From the NCBI GenBank assembly GCA_905182575.1, contig CAJJCA010000005.1, positions 1 through 60,000 of the forward strand: a DNA stretch of 60,000 nucleotides, in the 5' to 3' direction. Made by a program: the position numbers and the translations under genes. The DNA comes from an uncultured Flavobacteriaceae bacterium (GTDB lineage: Bacteria; Bacteroidota; Bacteroidia; Flavobacteriales; Flavobacteriaceae). Under the pieces are notes generated by a model. That model saw only the letters and a list, made by a program, of their open reading frames with translations. It searched no databases and was not told where the DNA came from. Positions 46,152 to 56,424 of this stretch are shown here, in pieces. Within the stretch, counting starts at the first letter, position 1. Each line of letters opens with the position of its first letter.

Positions 46152-47253
46152 TCACAATTTAATGAATATTTTTCTTTTATACAGGATATAAGTTGGAATC
46201 CATATAATAACTAAATAAAGGGCCGCATAGAGCAAAGAACTGAACTTAGAGGAAAGTCCAATACTGGTCATTTGTTCCATAAAAAGACCACTGAAAGAAA
46301 AACCCCAAATTTTACTGCTGTAAAAGACTGTAACCAAAAGGCCAGAAAGTGCATAGGCGAAAAATGGCGTTCACTCCGAATACATGAGCAAAATTGAAAT
46401 ATTTAGCATTGTTTTTCACATCAACCCAATAGATGAAAAATGAGAGAAGCAAGCAGGAAATCCCTCCCGTCATTAGGGTATAAGAACTGCTCCATAAACT
46501 CTTGTTAAGGGGAACGATATAACTTGAAAGATCTCCTAGAATGAGCAAGAGGGTTGCGAATAAAAATAAGGAGATTATTTTTTCTTGAATGTCATTCTTT
46601 TTAACAATCAGATAACCAGAGAGCATTCCCAAAATACCTGTAACCACAGCTGGAAAAGTGCTCAAAATACCTTCGGGATCCCAAGTTGTTTTCCATAAAT
46701 ACCCGGGTAGGTAAAGTTTGTCAATGTAGTGCGCCCAATTCTTTTCGGGCAAACTGAGGTCTGGAATTCCGATCCCAGGCACCGGAAGGTATTTCATAAC
46801 GATGCAATAACCGATCAATAGAATCGACCCAATTATTAGTTGAGTGCGTTGACTGATATAGAGATATAGTATACCGCAAACCAAAAAAACGATAGAAATG
46901 CGTTGTAAAACTCCTACCCAACGAATCGAATCAAAATTAAAGTCAGGCCACAGCCATAGAAATAGACCTACGAGGTATATCTTAAGACTTCTCCAAACTA
47001 TTTTTTTTAGAATACTTTTTTTGGCAATCCCATTCTGAATTTGTTTCGAAATCGACAACACCACAGAAACTCCTAAAATAAAAAGGAAACTCGGAAAAAC
47101 ATAATCAGTAGGAGTGATGCCATTCCATGAAGCGTGTAAAAGTGGAGTAAAAACATGACTCCATGAGCCAGGGTTATTTACAATGATCATTAAAATGATT
47201 GTTAGACCTCTCAAGACATCGAGAGAAAGCAGTCTGCTGATAGGCTTTTCCAT
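46152..47253 (-). CDS. HGSNAT-like heparan-alpha-glucosaminide N-acetyltransferase (DUF5009), one frameshift
   Basis: Multi-helix membrane acetyltransferase. Signatures near the N-terminus: LSLDVLRGLTIILMIIVNNP, LHASWNGITPTDYVFPSFLF and the catalytic-His region GSWSHVFTPLLHASW. About ten hydrophobic helices follow. The frame changes near 46360 between VFGVNAIF and TVFYSSKIWGFSFSGLFMEQ. Human HGSNAT acetylates terminal glucosamine from cytosolic acetyl-CoA across the lysosomal membrane; the bacterial form would modify glucosamine in the periplasm so that GH20 can cleave it. This fits the GH20/NagB context. It is the first gene of the minus-strand sugar operon. Confidence 0.85.
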
Positions 47254-47310
47254 AGTTTAGAAAGATTAATTGTAGAATATAAATCGAATTTAAATATAGA
47301 AAAATTAAAA

Positions 47311-48170
47311 CTACTTTTGGAAAGTTTGTTTCTGTTTAGACTTATAAATCAAATTGAATACTAGACCCATTATTATTAAAAACACGCCCACTAAGCTATA
47401 AAAATTATACAGTTCCTGAAAGAAGAGCAAACCAAACAACAGAGAGAAAACAACTTCAACATATTTAAGAGGTGCTATCTGAAAAGCGGGACCGATCTGA
47501 AGGGCTTTGGTCATGAAAATCTGAGCGAAAAAACCAACAATTCCTAATGAAAGCAATAAAACCCATTCGATCCCAACAGGAGTTTTCCAATCAAAAAAAC
47601 ATCCAATTGCACCTACTAAGGTGGCTAAAAACATAAAATAATGTATAATAATAACTGGATGATCTCCTTTACCAATTTTTGAGATTAATAAATAGACAAT
47701 TGCAGAGAAGAAAGCACATATTAAAATAATCGTAAATCCATAAAAATCAACGGTTGGGTCAAAGCCTTTTACCATTAATACCCCAATAAATGCAAGTATA
47801 AAGAAAATCCATTGTAGATGTTTTATTTTTTCTTTTAATAAAAAAACTGCTAATAGGGCAACAAAAAGAGGTGAGGTATAACGGAGTGTGACAGCAGCCC
47901 CAACTGACATATAGCGCAATGAAAAGAAAAATAATATCATCGAAGTCACCTGGCGATTCCTCTAAAAACTAATAATCTTTTTTGATTTCCCCACAAGGGT
48001 ATTTTTTGATGGATTAAAAAGGAAAATGTAAAAAACAAAGAACCTAGAGATCGAAAAAACACCAGCTGAAATGTTCCGAAATCAACCAAATATTTAACCA
48101 TAGTATTCATTACTGTAAACAACAGTGTGCTTATGAACATGAACCTAATCACCAAATAATATGTTTTCAA
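47311..48170 (-). CDS. EamA (DMT) family transporter, one frameshift
   Basis: Ten-helix drug/metabolite transporter: VIRFMFISTLLFTVMNTMVK, FQLVFFRSLGSLFFTFSFLI, then (frame change near 47948) FFFSLRYMSVGAAVTLRYTS, PLFVALLAVFLLKEKI, VSLLFGLLFFQELYNFYSLV and GLVFNLIYKSKQ. Two EamA repeats are visible. Substrate unknown. Divergent from the TauE/SafE gene; 860 bases is one short of a multiple of three, so one base is missing. Confidence 0.85.
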
Positions 48171-48302
48171 ATTGCAGTTTTAACAAAGATCATATTTTGT
48201 TTGAAACCTAAAGAATCAAAAAGTTAAAAGTTTGGCTCCAACAGGAATATATTCAATAATTTTACACATCTCTTTAAATAAGGGGTAAAAACTCATTGAC
48301 CA

Positions 48303-49061
48303 ATGATGCTTATTCAAACGCCCGTTCCATTTCTAAGTTTAGGCTTTCTTATTGCCTTGGGCTGTTCCCTTCTGTTGGGAATTGCAAAGTCAGGAATTAA
48401 GGGGGTAGCGGTTTTAATTGTCACAGGTTTGGCACTGGTCTATGGCGGAAGAGAGTCCACTGGAATCCTGATGCCTTTGCTTGTCTGTGGTGATATCTTT
48501 GCTGTGATTTATTACAAACGTCATGTAGAGTGGATCTATCTCGTTAAGCTTTTACCCTGGATGGTTATTGGTGTTTTAATCGGTGTTGTTTTAGGAAAGG
48601 ATTTACCCGAAGATTTGTTTCGCGTGGGCATGGCATTAATCATCTTGTTTAGCGTTGCCATGATGTATTATTGGGAAAAAAAGAAAAACAAAAAAGTACC
48701 TACCCATTGGAGTTTTGCTGCATCAACAGGATTGTTAGCAGGGTTCTCAACCATGGTGGGGAATCTGGCAGGTGCTTTTTCAAATATTTATTTCTTAGCC
48801 ATAAAGCTCCCCAAAAATGAATTCATAGGAACCGCCGCTTGGCTTTTTTTTATTATAAACCTCTTTAAGGTACCTTTCCACATATGGGTTTGGGAGACGA
48901 TTAATCTGGAATCTATAAAAATAAGCTTAACACTTGTTCCTGCAGTGATTTCAGGATTATTATTGGGGGTGTTTTTGGTTAAAAAAATCAACAATGACAA
49001 ATACAGAAAACTGATATTGATCTTTACAGGACTGGGGGGTTTGGCCATTCTTTTTCAATAA
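48303..49061 (+). CDS. TauE/SafE family sulfite exporter-like permease (252 aa)
   Basis: Eight-helix permease: FLIALGCSLLLGIAKSGIKG, GILMPLLVCGDIFAVIYYKR, LLPWMVIGVLIGVVLG, STGLLAGFSTMVGNLAGAFS and ISLTLVPAVISGLLLGVFLV. The paired SGI/STM segments are the TauE motifs. Family members export sulfoacetate, sulfite or similar anions; the substrate here is not known. The DUF983 gene follows after 22 bases. Confidence 0.88.
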   Translation: MMLIQTPVPFLSLGFLIALGCSLLLGIAKSGIKGVAVLIVTGLALVYGGRESTGILMPLLVCGDIFAVIYYKRHVEWIYLVKLLPWMVIGVLIGVVLGKDLPEDLFRVGMALIILFSVAMMYYWEKKKNKKVPTHWSFAASTGLLAGFSTMVGNLAGAFSNIYFLAIKLPKNEFIGTAAWLFFIINLFKVPFHIWVWETINLESIKISLTLVPAVISGLLLGVFLVKKINNDKYRKLILIFTGLGGLAILFQ

Positions 49062-49083
49062 TTTCAAGTCTAAAAATCAAAAC

Positions 49084-49464
49084 ATGAAACTCATTCCTAA
49101 AGGCTCAAAACTCTACAGCATTATACACCTCAAATGCCCGCGATGTCACCGAGGAAAATTCCTTCAAAGCCCTGCCTATAACATGAGTAAAATCACAAGG
49201 GTGAGGTCTCATTGTGAGGAATGTGATTTAAACTACAAGATAGAACCGAGCTTTTATTACGGTTCTATGTATGTCTCTTATGCAGTTGGTGTGGCAATTA
49301 TGATCGCGATTATTGGATGTTTTTTAATCTTTTCCGATGAGTTCTCCTTCCTGAAAACGTTTATCACATTGGTCGTAGTGATTGTTGCTGGGGCACCTTA
49401 CATCAATGCCGTTTCAAAAATATTGTGGGCAAACCTATTTTTTAAATACGATACTAAAAAATAA
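49084..49464 (+). CDS. DUF983 zinc-ribbon membrane protein (126 aa)
   Basis: CxxC zinc-ribbon motifs in HLKCPRCHRGKFL and SHCEECDLNY, followed by two membrane helices (MYVSYAVGVAIMIAIIGCFL and FITLVVVIVAGAPYINAVSK). This matches DUF983, widespread in Bacteroidetes and alphaproteobacteria and sometimes linked to cytochrome oxidase; function unproven. It lies behind the TauE gene, convergent with rny. Confidence 0.9.
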   Translation: MKLIPKGSKLYSIIHLKCPRCHRGKFLQSPAYNMSKITRVRSHCEECDLNYKIEPSFYYGSMYVSYAVGVAIMIAIIGCFLIFSDEFSFLKTFITLVVVIVAGAPYINAVSKILWANLFFKYDTKK

Positions 49465-49473
49465 TTTTCAGTG

Positions 49474-51035
49474 CTATTTGGCAACGTTTACCGCTCTTGT
49501 TTCTCTAATCACCGTAACTTTTACCTGACCGGGATAAGTCATGTCTGTTTGAATTTTTTGTGAAATCTCAAAAGAAAGTTCCGCCGATTGATCATCCGTT
49601 ACTTTCTCACTTTCTACGATCACACGAAGCTCACGACCTGCCTGAATTGCGTAGGCTTTATTCACCCCATTGAAATCATAAGCGATGTTTTCAAGATCCT
49701 TAAGCCTTTGGACATAACTGTCTAAAACTTGTCTTCTTGCTCCTGGACGCGCGCCAGAAATGGCGTCACACACTTGGACAATTGGAGACAACAAAGAAGT
49801 CATTTCTATTTCATCATGGTGTGCACCTATGGCATTACAAACCTCTGGAATTTCGCCATATTTCTCAGCCCATTCCATCCCTAATATTGCATGAGGAGTT
49901 TCTGCTTCTTCTTCTGGTACTTTTCCAATATCGTGTAACAATCCTGCGCGCTTCGCTAATTTTGGATTCAAGCCCAATTCAACTGCCATTACGCCACATA
50001 ATTTAGCCACTTCTCGGGAGTGCTGTAAAAGATTCTGACCATAAGAAGAACGGTATTTCATTCGCCCAATGATTTTAATTAATTCAGGGTGCAAACCGTG
50101 AATTCCCAATTCAATCACCGTCCGTTTTCCAACCTCGATGATTTCATTGTCAATTTGTTTTGTTGTTTTGTTGACCACCTCCTCAATTCGAGCGGGATGA
50201 ATTCTACCGTCAGTTACCAATCTGTGTAAAGAAAGTCTCGCGATCTCTCTTCTAACAGGGTCAAAGCAAGATAGAATGATCGCCTCTGGTGTATCATCAA
50301 CTACGATTTCAACACCTGTGGCAGACTTCTATGGCACGAATATTTCGTCCTTCACGACCAATGATCCTACCTTTAACGTCATCAGAATCTAAGTTAAAAA
50401 CAGACACACAGTTTTCAATAGCCTCTTCAGTTCCAATCCGTTGAATGGTACTGATGATTATTTTCTTGGCCTCTTGTTCGACCGTTAGTTTGGCCTCTTC
50501 CAGACTTTTCTGAGCAAAAGCCATAGCTTCGGATTGTGCTTTCTTGTTTAAAGATTCAATCAATTCATTTTTAGCCTCCTCAGCGGAAATACCGGAAATG
50601 ACTTCTAATTTCTGAACTTGAACTTTGTGAGAGTCATCCAGTTCATTTTGCTTATGCTCTAGTTTAACAAGTCGCTTCTGAAGTATTTCGTTTTTCTGCT
50701 CAAGCGATTGGGAAATGCTCCTGTTTTTATTGAGATCATTGTTGAGCTTATTTTCCTTATCACGAAGTCGGCCCTCGATATCAGAAACTTTCTTTTCTCT
50801 TTGAAAAATTACTTTTTCATGTTCCGACTTCAACTCAATAAAACGCTCTTTTGCCTGAAGCATTTTTTCGTCTTTTATTCTTTCTGCTTTTTGCTTTGCA
50901 TTTCGAAGAATGTCATTGGCTTCAAGCCTAGTTGATTCGAGTATTTTTGAATTCTTTCCTTTTTGAAAAAAAATTCCAATTATTAATGATAGTTCCTAAA
51001 AGTGATAAAATAACTGAGTTTATATCTAGGTTCAT
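49474..51035 (-). CDS. rny: Ribonuclease Y (about 520 aa), two frameshifts
   Basis: Membrane-anchored endoribonuclease of bulk mRNA decay. Start ATG 51033-51035: [17 protein letters not shown] membrane anchor (near 50980, frame change) leading to [20 protein letters not shown], a long coiled coil ([40 protein letters not shown]), KH domain ([15 protein letters not shown]), a second change near 50328, and HD domain ([44 protein letters not shown]). All RNase Y parts are present in order. 6S RNA and zapA lie upstream on the same strand. Confidence 0.93.
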
Positions 51036-51055
51036 TGTTTTTACGTTTTAAAATT

Positions 51056-51221
51056 AAAAAAGCCTGTATTAGCATAAGGTTTTGGATAAACTCCCAAACA
51101 GACAGGTTTGAGGCTACTTGACTGGTCAAGGATCTGCTCAAGGCAGCTTGCTTTTACAATCACAACTCACCTCTTTTAATTAAAAAAACGTTGAGTTTAT
51201 CAAAAAATCACTAATACAGGC
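51056..51221 (-). ncRNA. ssrS: 6S RNA (6S-Flavo type)
   Basis: Between zapA and rny, minus strand. The ends pair as an 11-bp perfect stem, GCCTGTATTAG (51211-51221) with CTAATACAGGC (51062-51072), then a T-run (51056-51061). A second 9-bp stem GATAAACTC (51193-51201) with GAGTTTATC (51085-51093) lies just inside. The interior holds a large open region and two small hairpins (CTTGAC-CA-GTCAAG; CTGC-CTTGA-GCAG). Rod shape with a central bubble, length about 165 and position next to zapA (as for ssrS in gamma-proteobacteria) all fit 6S RNA, which inhibits sigma-70 RNA polymerase. Confidence 0.78.
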
Positions 51222-51246
51222 AGTATTGTATTTCTATTTAAAGAAC

Positions 51247-51542
51247 TTAATAAGTAGCCAAGTGTAAATCAATCAATTCAATAAATTCATTGATTTTTAG
51301 AGCACCTAAACTCCCTCCTAAAATTAATTTTCACTTTGTTTTTCCAACTGTGCTGCATATTGAAGGGCACACATTGCAAGAACATCTTGTTTGTCACGCA
51401 CGGCGTAGTTTTCTTCCAACTGTTTGATCATGGCATCAATTTTTTTTGCTGATGCACGCAGTGAGGCTTCCTGATCGGCGGTAATTGTCATTGGATAGAC
51501 CCGATCTGCAAGCGTCAATTTAATCTTTAGCTTATCACTCAT
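51247..51542 (-). CDS. zapA: Cell division protein ZapA, one frameshift (about 98 codons)
   Basis: FtsZ-bundling protein. The N-terminal part reads MSDKLKIKLTLADRVYPMTI, DQEASLRASAKKIDAMIKQL and LAMCALQYAAQLEKQSEN, ending in a stop near 51324. A frame change there opens LGALKINEFIELIDLHLATY to TAA 51247-51249, which supplies the usual coiled-coil tail and restores a normal length (about 96 residues). So the gene ends about 75 bases later than the first stop and reaches to within 25 bases of the 6S RNA. The coiled-coil gene at 51546 is directly upstream. Confidence 0.9.
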
Positions 51543-51545
51543 TAA

Positions 51546-51830
51546 TCAATTTATTTCAGTGAGTTGATGTATACAAAAATCTACTTCTTTTATTAAACTG
51601 TTTATTTTGCGTTTGGTTACTGCCTTACTTTCTTCACTGCCAAGTAAAGAGTTTGCAACCTTAAGCGATTCATTTTCAGATTTTAAATGCGAAACTTTGT
51701 CTTTAAAATCGAGATTTTGCTTTTCCAAACCCTGCTTTTCCTCACTTAACTGACTGATAAGCAAATGGTTTTCTTTCAATTTATTTAAAAGCTGAACAAT
51801 TCTCTCTTCTAATAATACTAGATTCTTCAC
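51546..51830 (-). CDS. Coiled-coil protein upstream of zapA (94 aa)
   Basis: Almost entirely coiled coil: MKNLVLLEERIVQLLNKLKE, ISQLSEEKQGLEKQNLDFKD and VSHLKSENESLKVANSLLGS, then KRKINSLIKEVDFCIHQL. It lies 3 bases upstream of zapA. In gamma-proteobacteria the ZapA partner ZapB is a similar short coiled coil, but sequence similarity is not expected at this distance, so the ZapB-like role is inferred from position and fold only. Confidence 0.75.
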   Translation of the reverse strand: MKNLVLLEERIVQLLNKLKENHLLISQLSEEKQGLEKQNLDFKDKVSHLKSENESLKVANSLLGSEESKAVTKRKINSLIKEVDFCIHQLTEIN

Positions 51831-52028
51831 TGAAACGCTTTTTTAAGATTTTAAATCTTTAATATAAATTACAATAATTCAAACGTAATATAACTGATAT
51901 TGAAACTTACTTTTAAAAAATTTAATATAAAAGCAAATCATTATTTTTGATTTTTTTAATGATAAATAAATATTGATTTAAGATATAGTAACAACTAAAA
52001 ATATTGATCCATTTGAATTAAAAAAATG

Positions 52029-52036
52029 TATTTTTG
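52029..52036 (+). promoter_or_regulatory. Putative -7 element of the M23 peptidase gene
   Basis: TATTTTTG fits TAnnTTTG, about 25 bases before the ATG at 52061. The -33 element is not at the normal distance, so this is a candidate only. Confidence 0.4.
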
Positions 52037-52060
52037 AAAAGATCTCTAAATTTAATTTTA

Positions 52061-53724
52061 ATGAAATTTCACTTTTTTGAAGAGACACTTATTTCTCTTC
52101 TCAATTCAAGTCATTGGACAGCACAATTCAACCTATGAAAATCCTTTGGATATTCCACTCGCACTTTCTGGAACGTTTGCTGAAATCAGATCGAGTCACT
52201 TTCATGCAGGAATTGACATTAAGACTAAAGGAAAACAGGGACTCCCCGTTAAAGCGGTAAGCAATGGTCGCGTGAGCAGAATCCGCATTGCTACTTCAGG
52301 TTATGGAAAGGCCATTTACATTGATCACCCAGATTTCAAGACTTCTGTTTATGCGCATCTTAAAAAGTTCTCTCCTAAAATCGAAAAATATATTAAAGCG
52401 GCACAATATGAAAAAGAAAGCTATACCGTTCAAAAATTCCCTAGAAAAGACGCTCTATTAGTTGAAGCGGGAGAAGTCATTGGTTACTCTGGAAACACTG
52501 GAGGTTCCTTTGGCCCTCACCTGCATTTTGAAATTCGTGATTCAAAAAATCAACATCCACTCAACCCTTTGCTTTTTGATTTTAAGGTTGAAGACAACTT
52601 AAGACCACAACTTCAAAGATTGTTTTTGTATGAGGAAGGTTCCAATGATGTTGTCATTAAAACTAAGAATGCAAGTCTGGAAAGAGTCAATGACAGCCTT
52701 TACAAAACACCACTTCTTTTTGCTTCGGGTCGTATTGGGGTCGGAATTCAAATGTTTGACAGACAAGATTTGAGTTACAACAAAAATGGCATTTATAGCA
52801 TGGTCGTAAATGTGAATGGAAAACCCACTTTCAAATATAAATTTGATAAAATTGATTTTAATGACTCAAAGTACATCAATCTGATTATTGATTATAAAAA
52901 CTTTAAGGAAAACCGGTATCGAATTCAAAAGTTATTTAGGCCTAAAACTGCAAAGTTTAGTTTTATGGATAATGCTTTGGAACCAGGGTTTTTTAATCTC
53001 GAAGAAGGAAAGTCATATCAAGTATTGATCGAAGTAAGTGATTTCTCGGGAAACACCTCTTATGTTGAGACCTACGTTGTGGGTCAAAAACAAAAAACAA
53101 AAATTGAAGGTCTAGAGAAGCAAATTAACCCAGAGCTTGATTATCTTTTTGAATTTCATCCAAATGAAATTTATATTCCAAAAAATACATTTTTTAATCC
53201 CATTCAATTGGAAATCCAAACCCACAGTGACGGTATCAAAATTGGTCCTGACATTCATCCTTTTAAAGGTGCTTTCGAATTGAGTTTTAAAACCGAACTC
53301 AAGGACTCATTGAAAATGAAAAAATCTTTTATTGCTTTAAAAGAAAAAGACAATTTAACTTACCTCCCCACCGAAAATAAAAACGGAAAACTAACTGTCA
53401 AGTCAAAAAAGTTTGGTGACTTTGTTATCGCAAGCGACTTAACTCCGCCTTCAATTAAATCTGTAAATTTTAGAAATGATCAATGGCTCAGTGGATTTAA
53501 ATTTTTAAGAGGTAAAAATTGATGATGATTTTTCTGGAATAAAATCTTACCGAGGAACTATAAATGGAAAATGGGTTTTATTTGAATACGAACCCAAACA
53601 AAAACTTTTGACCTATGACTTTTCAGACCTAACTTTTGATACGGAAAAACACGAGTTGGAAATAGTAGTGGAAGACAATGTGGGGAACAAAACTTTGTTT
53701 AAAGCTTTGTTTTTCAGGAAATAA
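52061..53724 (+). CDS. M23 family metallopeptidase (about 554 aa), two frameshifts
   Basis: Secreted peptidoglycan endopeptidase family. The N-terminus begins MKFH at ATG 52061, shifts near 52075 into a signal ending LFSIQVIGQ. LytM/M23 zinc residues are seen in SSHFHAGIDIKTKG (H-x3-D) and GPHLHFEIRD (HxH), with NTGGSFGPHL between. The C-terminal 300 residues are beta-rich, Ig-like. A second change near 53518 leads to SGIKSYRGTINGKWVLFEYE and VEDNVGNKTLFKALFF, ending at TAA 53722-53724. It is divergent from the zapA block. Net length 1664 bases fits one lost base. Confidence 0.88.
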
Positions 53725-53744
53725 ATGTCTAAAATTTAGTGCTT

Positions 53745-54890
53745 TTAATTGTCGACGAAGGCCGCTAAGGTCTTAACGACATAATCAATCTCTTCCCGCT
53801 TGTTGAAACGGGAGAAAGAAAGTCTTAAAGAGGGCCAGCTTCTAACTTCCTCGCTTCGATTGAGCTCTTGTAACACATGAGAACCTAAATTTGATCCTGA
53901 CTGACAGGCACTGCCTTTGGAACAAGCAATTCCTTTTAAATCTAAATGAAAATCTAATAGTTGCGCCTTGGAGGAATCTAATGGCAAAGCAACATTAATT
54001 AACGTAAAAGTACTTCGTTCAAAATCACCGGAAAGTCCATTGAAATGGGCATTAGGGAACACTTCTTTTATTTCTTGAATAAAATATTTTTTTAAATCTA
54101 ATACATAAGCTTTTTCAGAGGCAAGCTCTTCATAAGCAATTTCGAGTGCTTTCTGTAAGCCAACGATATTGTGAACTCCTTCGGTTCCTGCTCTCAAACC
54201 TCGCTCTTGGGGACCCCCTACGATAAACGAATCCAAGCCTGAGTTTTTTCTAACAAATGAAAAGCCAATCCCTTTTGGACCATGAAACTTGTGCGCAGCT
54301 GAAGATAAGAAATCAATTGAAATTTCTTTTAAATCAATCGAAAAATGCCCGACTCCTTGCACTGCATCTGTATGGAAATAGGCGTTATTTAATTTGCATA
54401 AATCACCCACTTTCTTAAGTGAGAGTATGTTGCCTATTTCGTTGTTGACATGCATCAAACTGACTAGTTTCCTTGTAGCAGTTGCTGTCAATAGCTTTTC
54501 CAAATGAACCAAATCGGGAGATCCCTCCAAATCAAGACCAACGTATAGTATTTCAACACCTTCAGTTTCAAGAGATGTGAGCGTATGTAAAACGGCATGG
54601 TGTTCTATTCGAGAAGAAATGATCGTTTTAATGCCCAAATCTTTAACTCCACATCGCAAAATCATATTGTCAGATTCTGTTCCGCCAGAGGTAAAAATTA
54701 TTTCTTGCGCTTCACAATTGAGATGACTGGCAACACTTTTACGGGCCGTTTCTATGGCAGATTTGGCTGTTCGTCCAAAGCCATGGGATGAAGAAGGATT
54801 TCCGTAGTTCAACTCCATACTTCCGACCATTACATCTATGACTTCTTTTCTTATTGGTGTCGTAGCTGCATTGTCAAAGTATACTTTCAT
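53745..54890 (-). CDS. Cysteine desulfurase (381 aa)
   Basis: PLP enzyme releasing sulfur from cysteine for Fe-S and tRNA thiolation (IscS/NifS class). Motifs: YFDNAATTPIRKEV, SGGTESDNMILRCG, MHVNNEIGN, AYFHTDAVQGVGH (Asp/His), SSAAHKFHGPKGIGF with the PLP-binding Lys, ERGLRAGTEGVHNIVG, and the Cys-bearing loop SKGSACQSGS. Length is right. A stand-alone gene between the M23 peptidase (convergent) and rocD (same strand). Confidence 0.93.
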   Translation of the reverse strand: MKVYFDNAATTPIRKEVIDVMVGSMELNYGNPSSSHGFGRTAKSAIETARKSVASHLNCEAQEIIFTSGGTESDNMILRCGVKDLGIKTIISSRIEHHAVLHTLTSLETEGVEILYVGLDLEGSPDLVHLEKLLTATATRKLVSLMHVNNEIGNILSLKKVGDLCKLNNAYFHTDAVQGVGHFSIDLKEISIDFLSSAAHKFHGPKGIGFSFVRKNSGLDSFIVGGPQERGLRAGTEGVHNIVGLQKALEIAYEELASEKAYVLDLKKYFIQEIKEVFPNAHFNGLSGDFERSTFTLINVALPLDSSKAQLLDFHLDLKGIACSKGSACQSGSNLGSHVLQELNRSEEVRSWPSLRLSFSRFNKREEIDYVVKTLAAFVDN

Positions 54891-54936
54891 CTTTCTTTTG
54901 GTTCGTGTATCAAATGCTGATTGAGCTTTTCCTTAG

Positions 54937-56236
54937 CTAAGAAGAAGTCTTTTCAAACCCTTTTAAAGTATTGGTTATTATCAATACACAGTCAAGCAAT
55001 TGTTCTTCCGTGATCACAAGTGGCGGTGCAAAGCGAATGATATTCCCGTGGGTTGGTTTTGCCAATAAACCATTGTCGCGAAGTTTTAGACAAATGTTCC
55101 AAGCCGTATCACTATCAGTACTATCATTGATCACAATTGCATTGAGCAGTCCTTTTCCACGCACCAACTGCACGATTCCGCTATTAGCGATATATTTATT
55201 TAATTCATTCCTAAAAACCTCTCCAAGACGTCTTGCATTTTGGGGTAAAACCCCAGCCTTTAATAACTTCTAGTGCTTTGGTTGCTACAGCAGCTGCCAT
55301 AGGATTTCCACCAAAAGTACTTCCGTGTTGCCCTGGTTGAATTACATCCATAATCTCAGAATCACAAAGGACACCCGAAACAGGATAAGTTCCGCCACTG
55401 AGGGCTTTCCCAAGAATTAAAATATCAGGACGAATATAAGTTGCGGGTTGCTGTTCGCAAGCATCCTCACAAGTACAGTCTCCACAAACAGCAAGTAAGG
55501 AACCTGTTCGGCCGATACCTGTTTGAATTTCATCGGTTATTAACAACACATTGTATTGAGAACACAAGGCTCTTGCACCGCTTATAAAGTCTTTTCCTGG
55601 AGTGTAAACGCCAGCTTCTCCCTGAATTGGTTCTACCAAAAAACCAACAATATTCGGATTGCTTTCCAACGTTTGTTTTAAGGCCTCTAAATCATCATAA
55701 GGAATGTGCGTAAATCCATTGGTGTGAGGGCCAAAATGTGCTTTTGTATCAGGATCCGTAGAAAAAGAAATTATAGTTGTTGTTCTACCGTGAAAATTAT
55801 TGTTACAAACAACAATTTGCGCCTGATTTTCTGGAACTCCTTTTTTAAGGTAACCCCATTTTCTTGAAATTTTAATCGCAGTTTCTACGCCTTCGGCACC
55901 TGTATTCATTGACAAGAGTCGTTCAAAACCAAAATACGCTGTCACAAACTTCATGTATTCCCCTAACTTATTGTTGTGAAAAGCACGTGAAGTTAATGTC
56001 AATGTTTCAGCTTGTTCTTTCATAGCCGCGATAATGTCTGGATGACAATGACCTTGGTTTACTGCAGAATAAGCCGAAAGAAAATCATAGTATTTTTTCC
56101 CATCAACATCCCAAAGGTAAACGCCTTTCCCTTTTGCCAAAACAACAGGTAGTGGGTGGTAGTCATGCGCTCCATGTCGCGATTCAAGATCCAAATAATA
56201 GTCCTGAGATGTTTGTTGTTTTGTTTCCATAGCCAA
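54937..56236 (-). CDS. rocD: Ornithine-oxo-acid aminotransferase, one frameshift (about 433 aa)
   Basis: Class III PLP aminotransferase converting ornithine to glutamate-semialdehyde in arginine/proline metabolism. Motifs: GAHDYHPLPVVLAKGKGVYL, GHCHPDIIAAMKEQAETLTL, MNTGAEGVETAIKISRKWGY, CNNNFHGRTTTIISFS, FLVEPIQGEAGVYTP, TDEIQTGIGRTG, LILGKALSGGTYPVSGVLCD (PLP Lys) and HGSTFGGNPMAAAVA. The Cys-rich insert CGDCTCEDACEQQP is typical of flavobacterial RocD. A change near 55225 splits off the C-terminus (QLVRGKGLLNAIVINDSTDS). Size fits one extra base. Confidence 0.92.
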
Positions 56237-56289
56237 AGCGTTTTAAAATTGAAATATTCTCGAAAGAACACTTTAAAAATTGATTCTCA

Positions 56290-56297
56290 CAAAATTA
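56290..56297 (-). promoter_or_regulatory. Putative -7 element of rocD
   Basis: Minus-strand TAATTTTG fits TAnnTTTG, about 55 bases before the rocD start. The -33 element is unclear. Confidence 0.4.
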
Positions 56298-56412
56298 GAA
56301 ATATATAACAAAAAGTCAGTCATCTTACACCACTATATTCCATAATCAAAAAAATCCTCCTGAATTGTATGATTCTCCTGTATAAATAGCTCTAATTCGT
56401 GAAAAACAATAC

Positions 56413-56420
56413 TATTTTTG
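56413..56420 (+). promoter_or_regulatory. Putative -7 element just before rlmD (possibly leaderless mRNA)
   Basis: TATTTTTG ends 4 bases before the ATG at 56425. With the usual 5-7 bases to the start point, transcription would begin at or next to the ATG. No clear -33 element. Confidence 0.45.
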
Positions 56421-56424
56421 CAAG

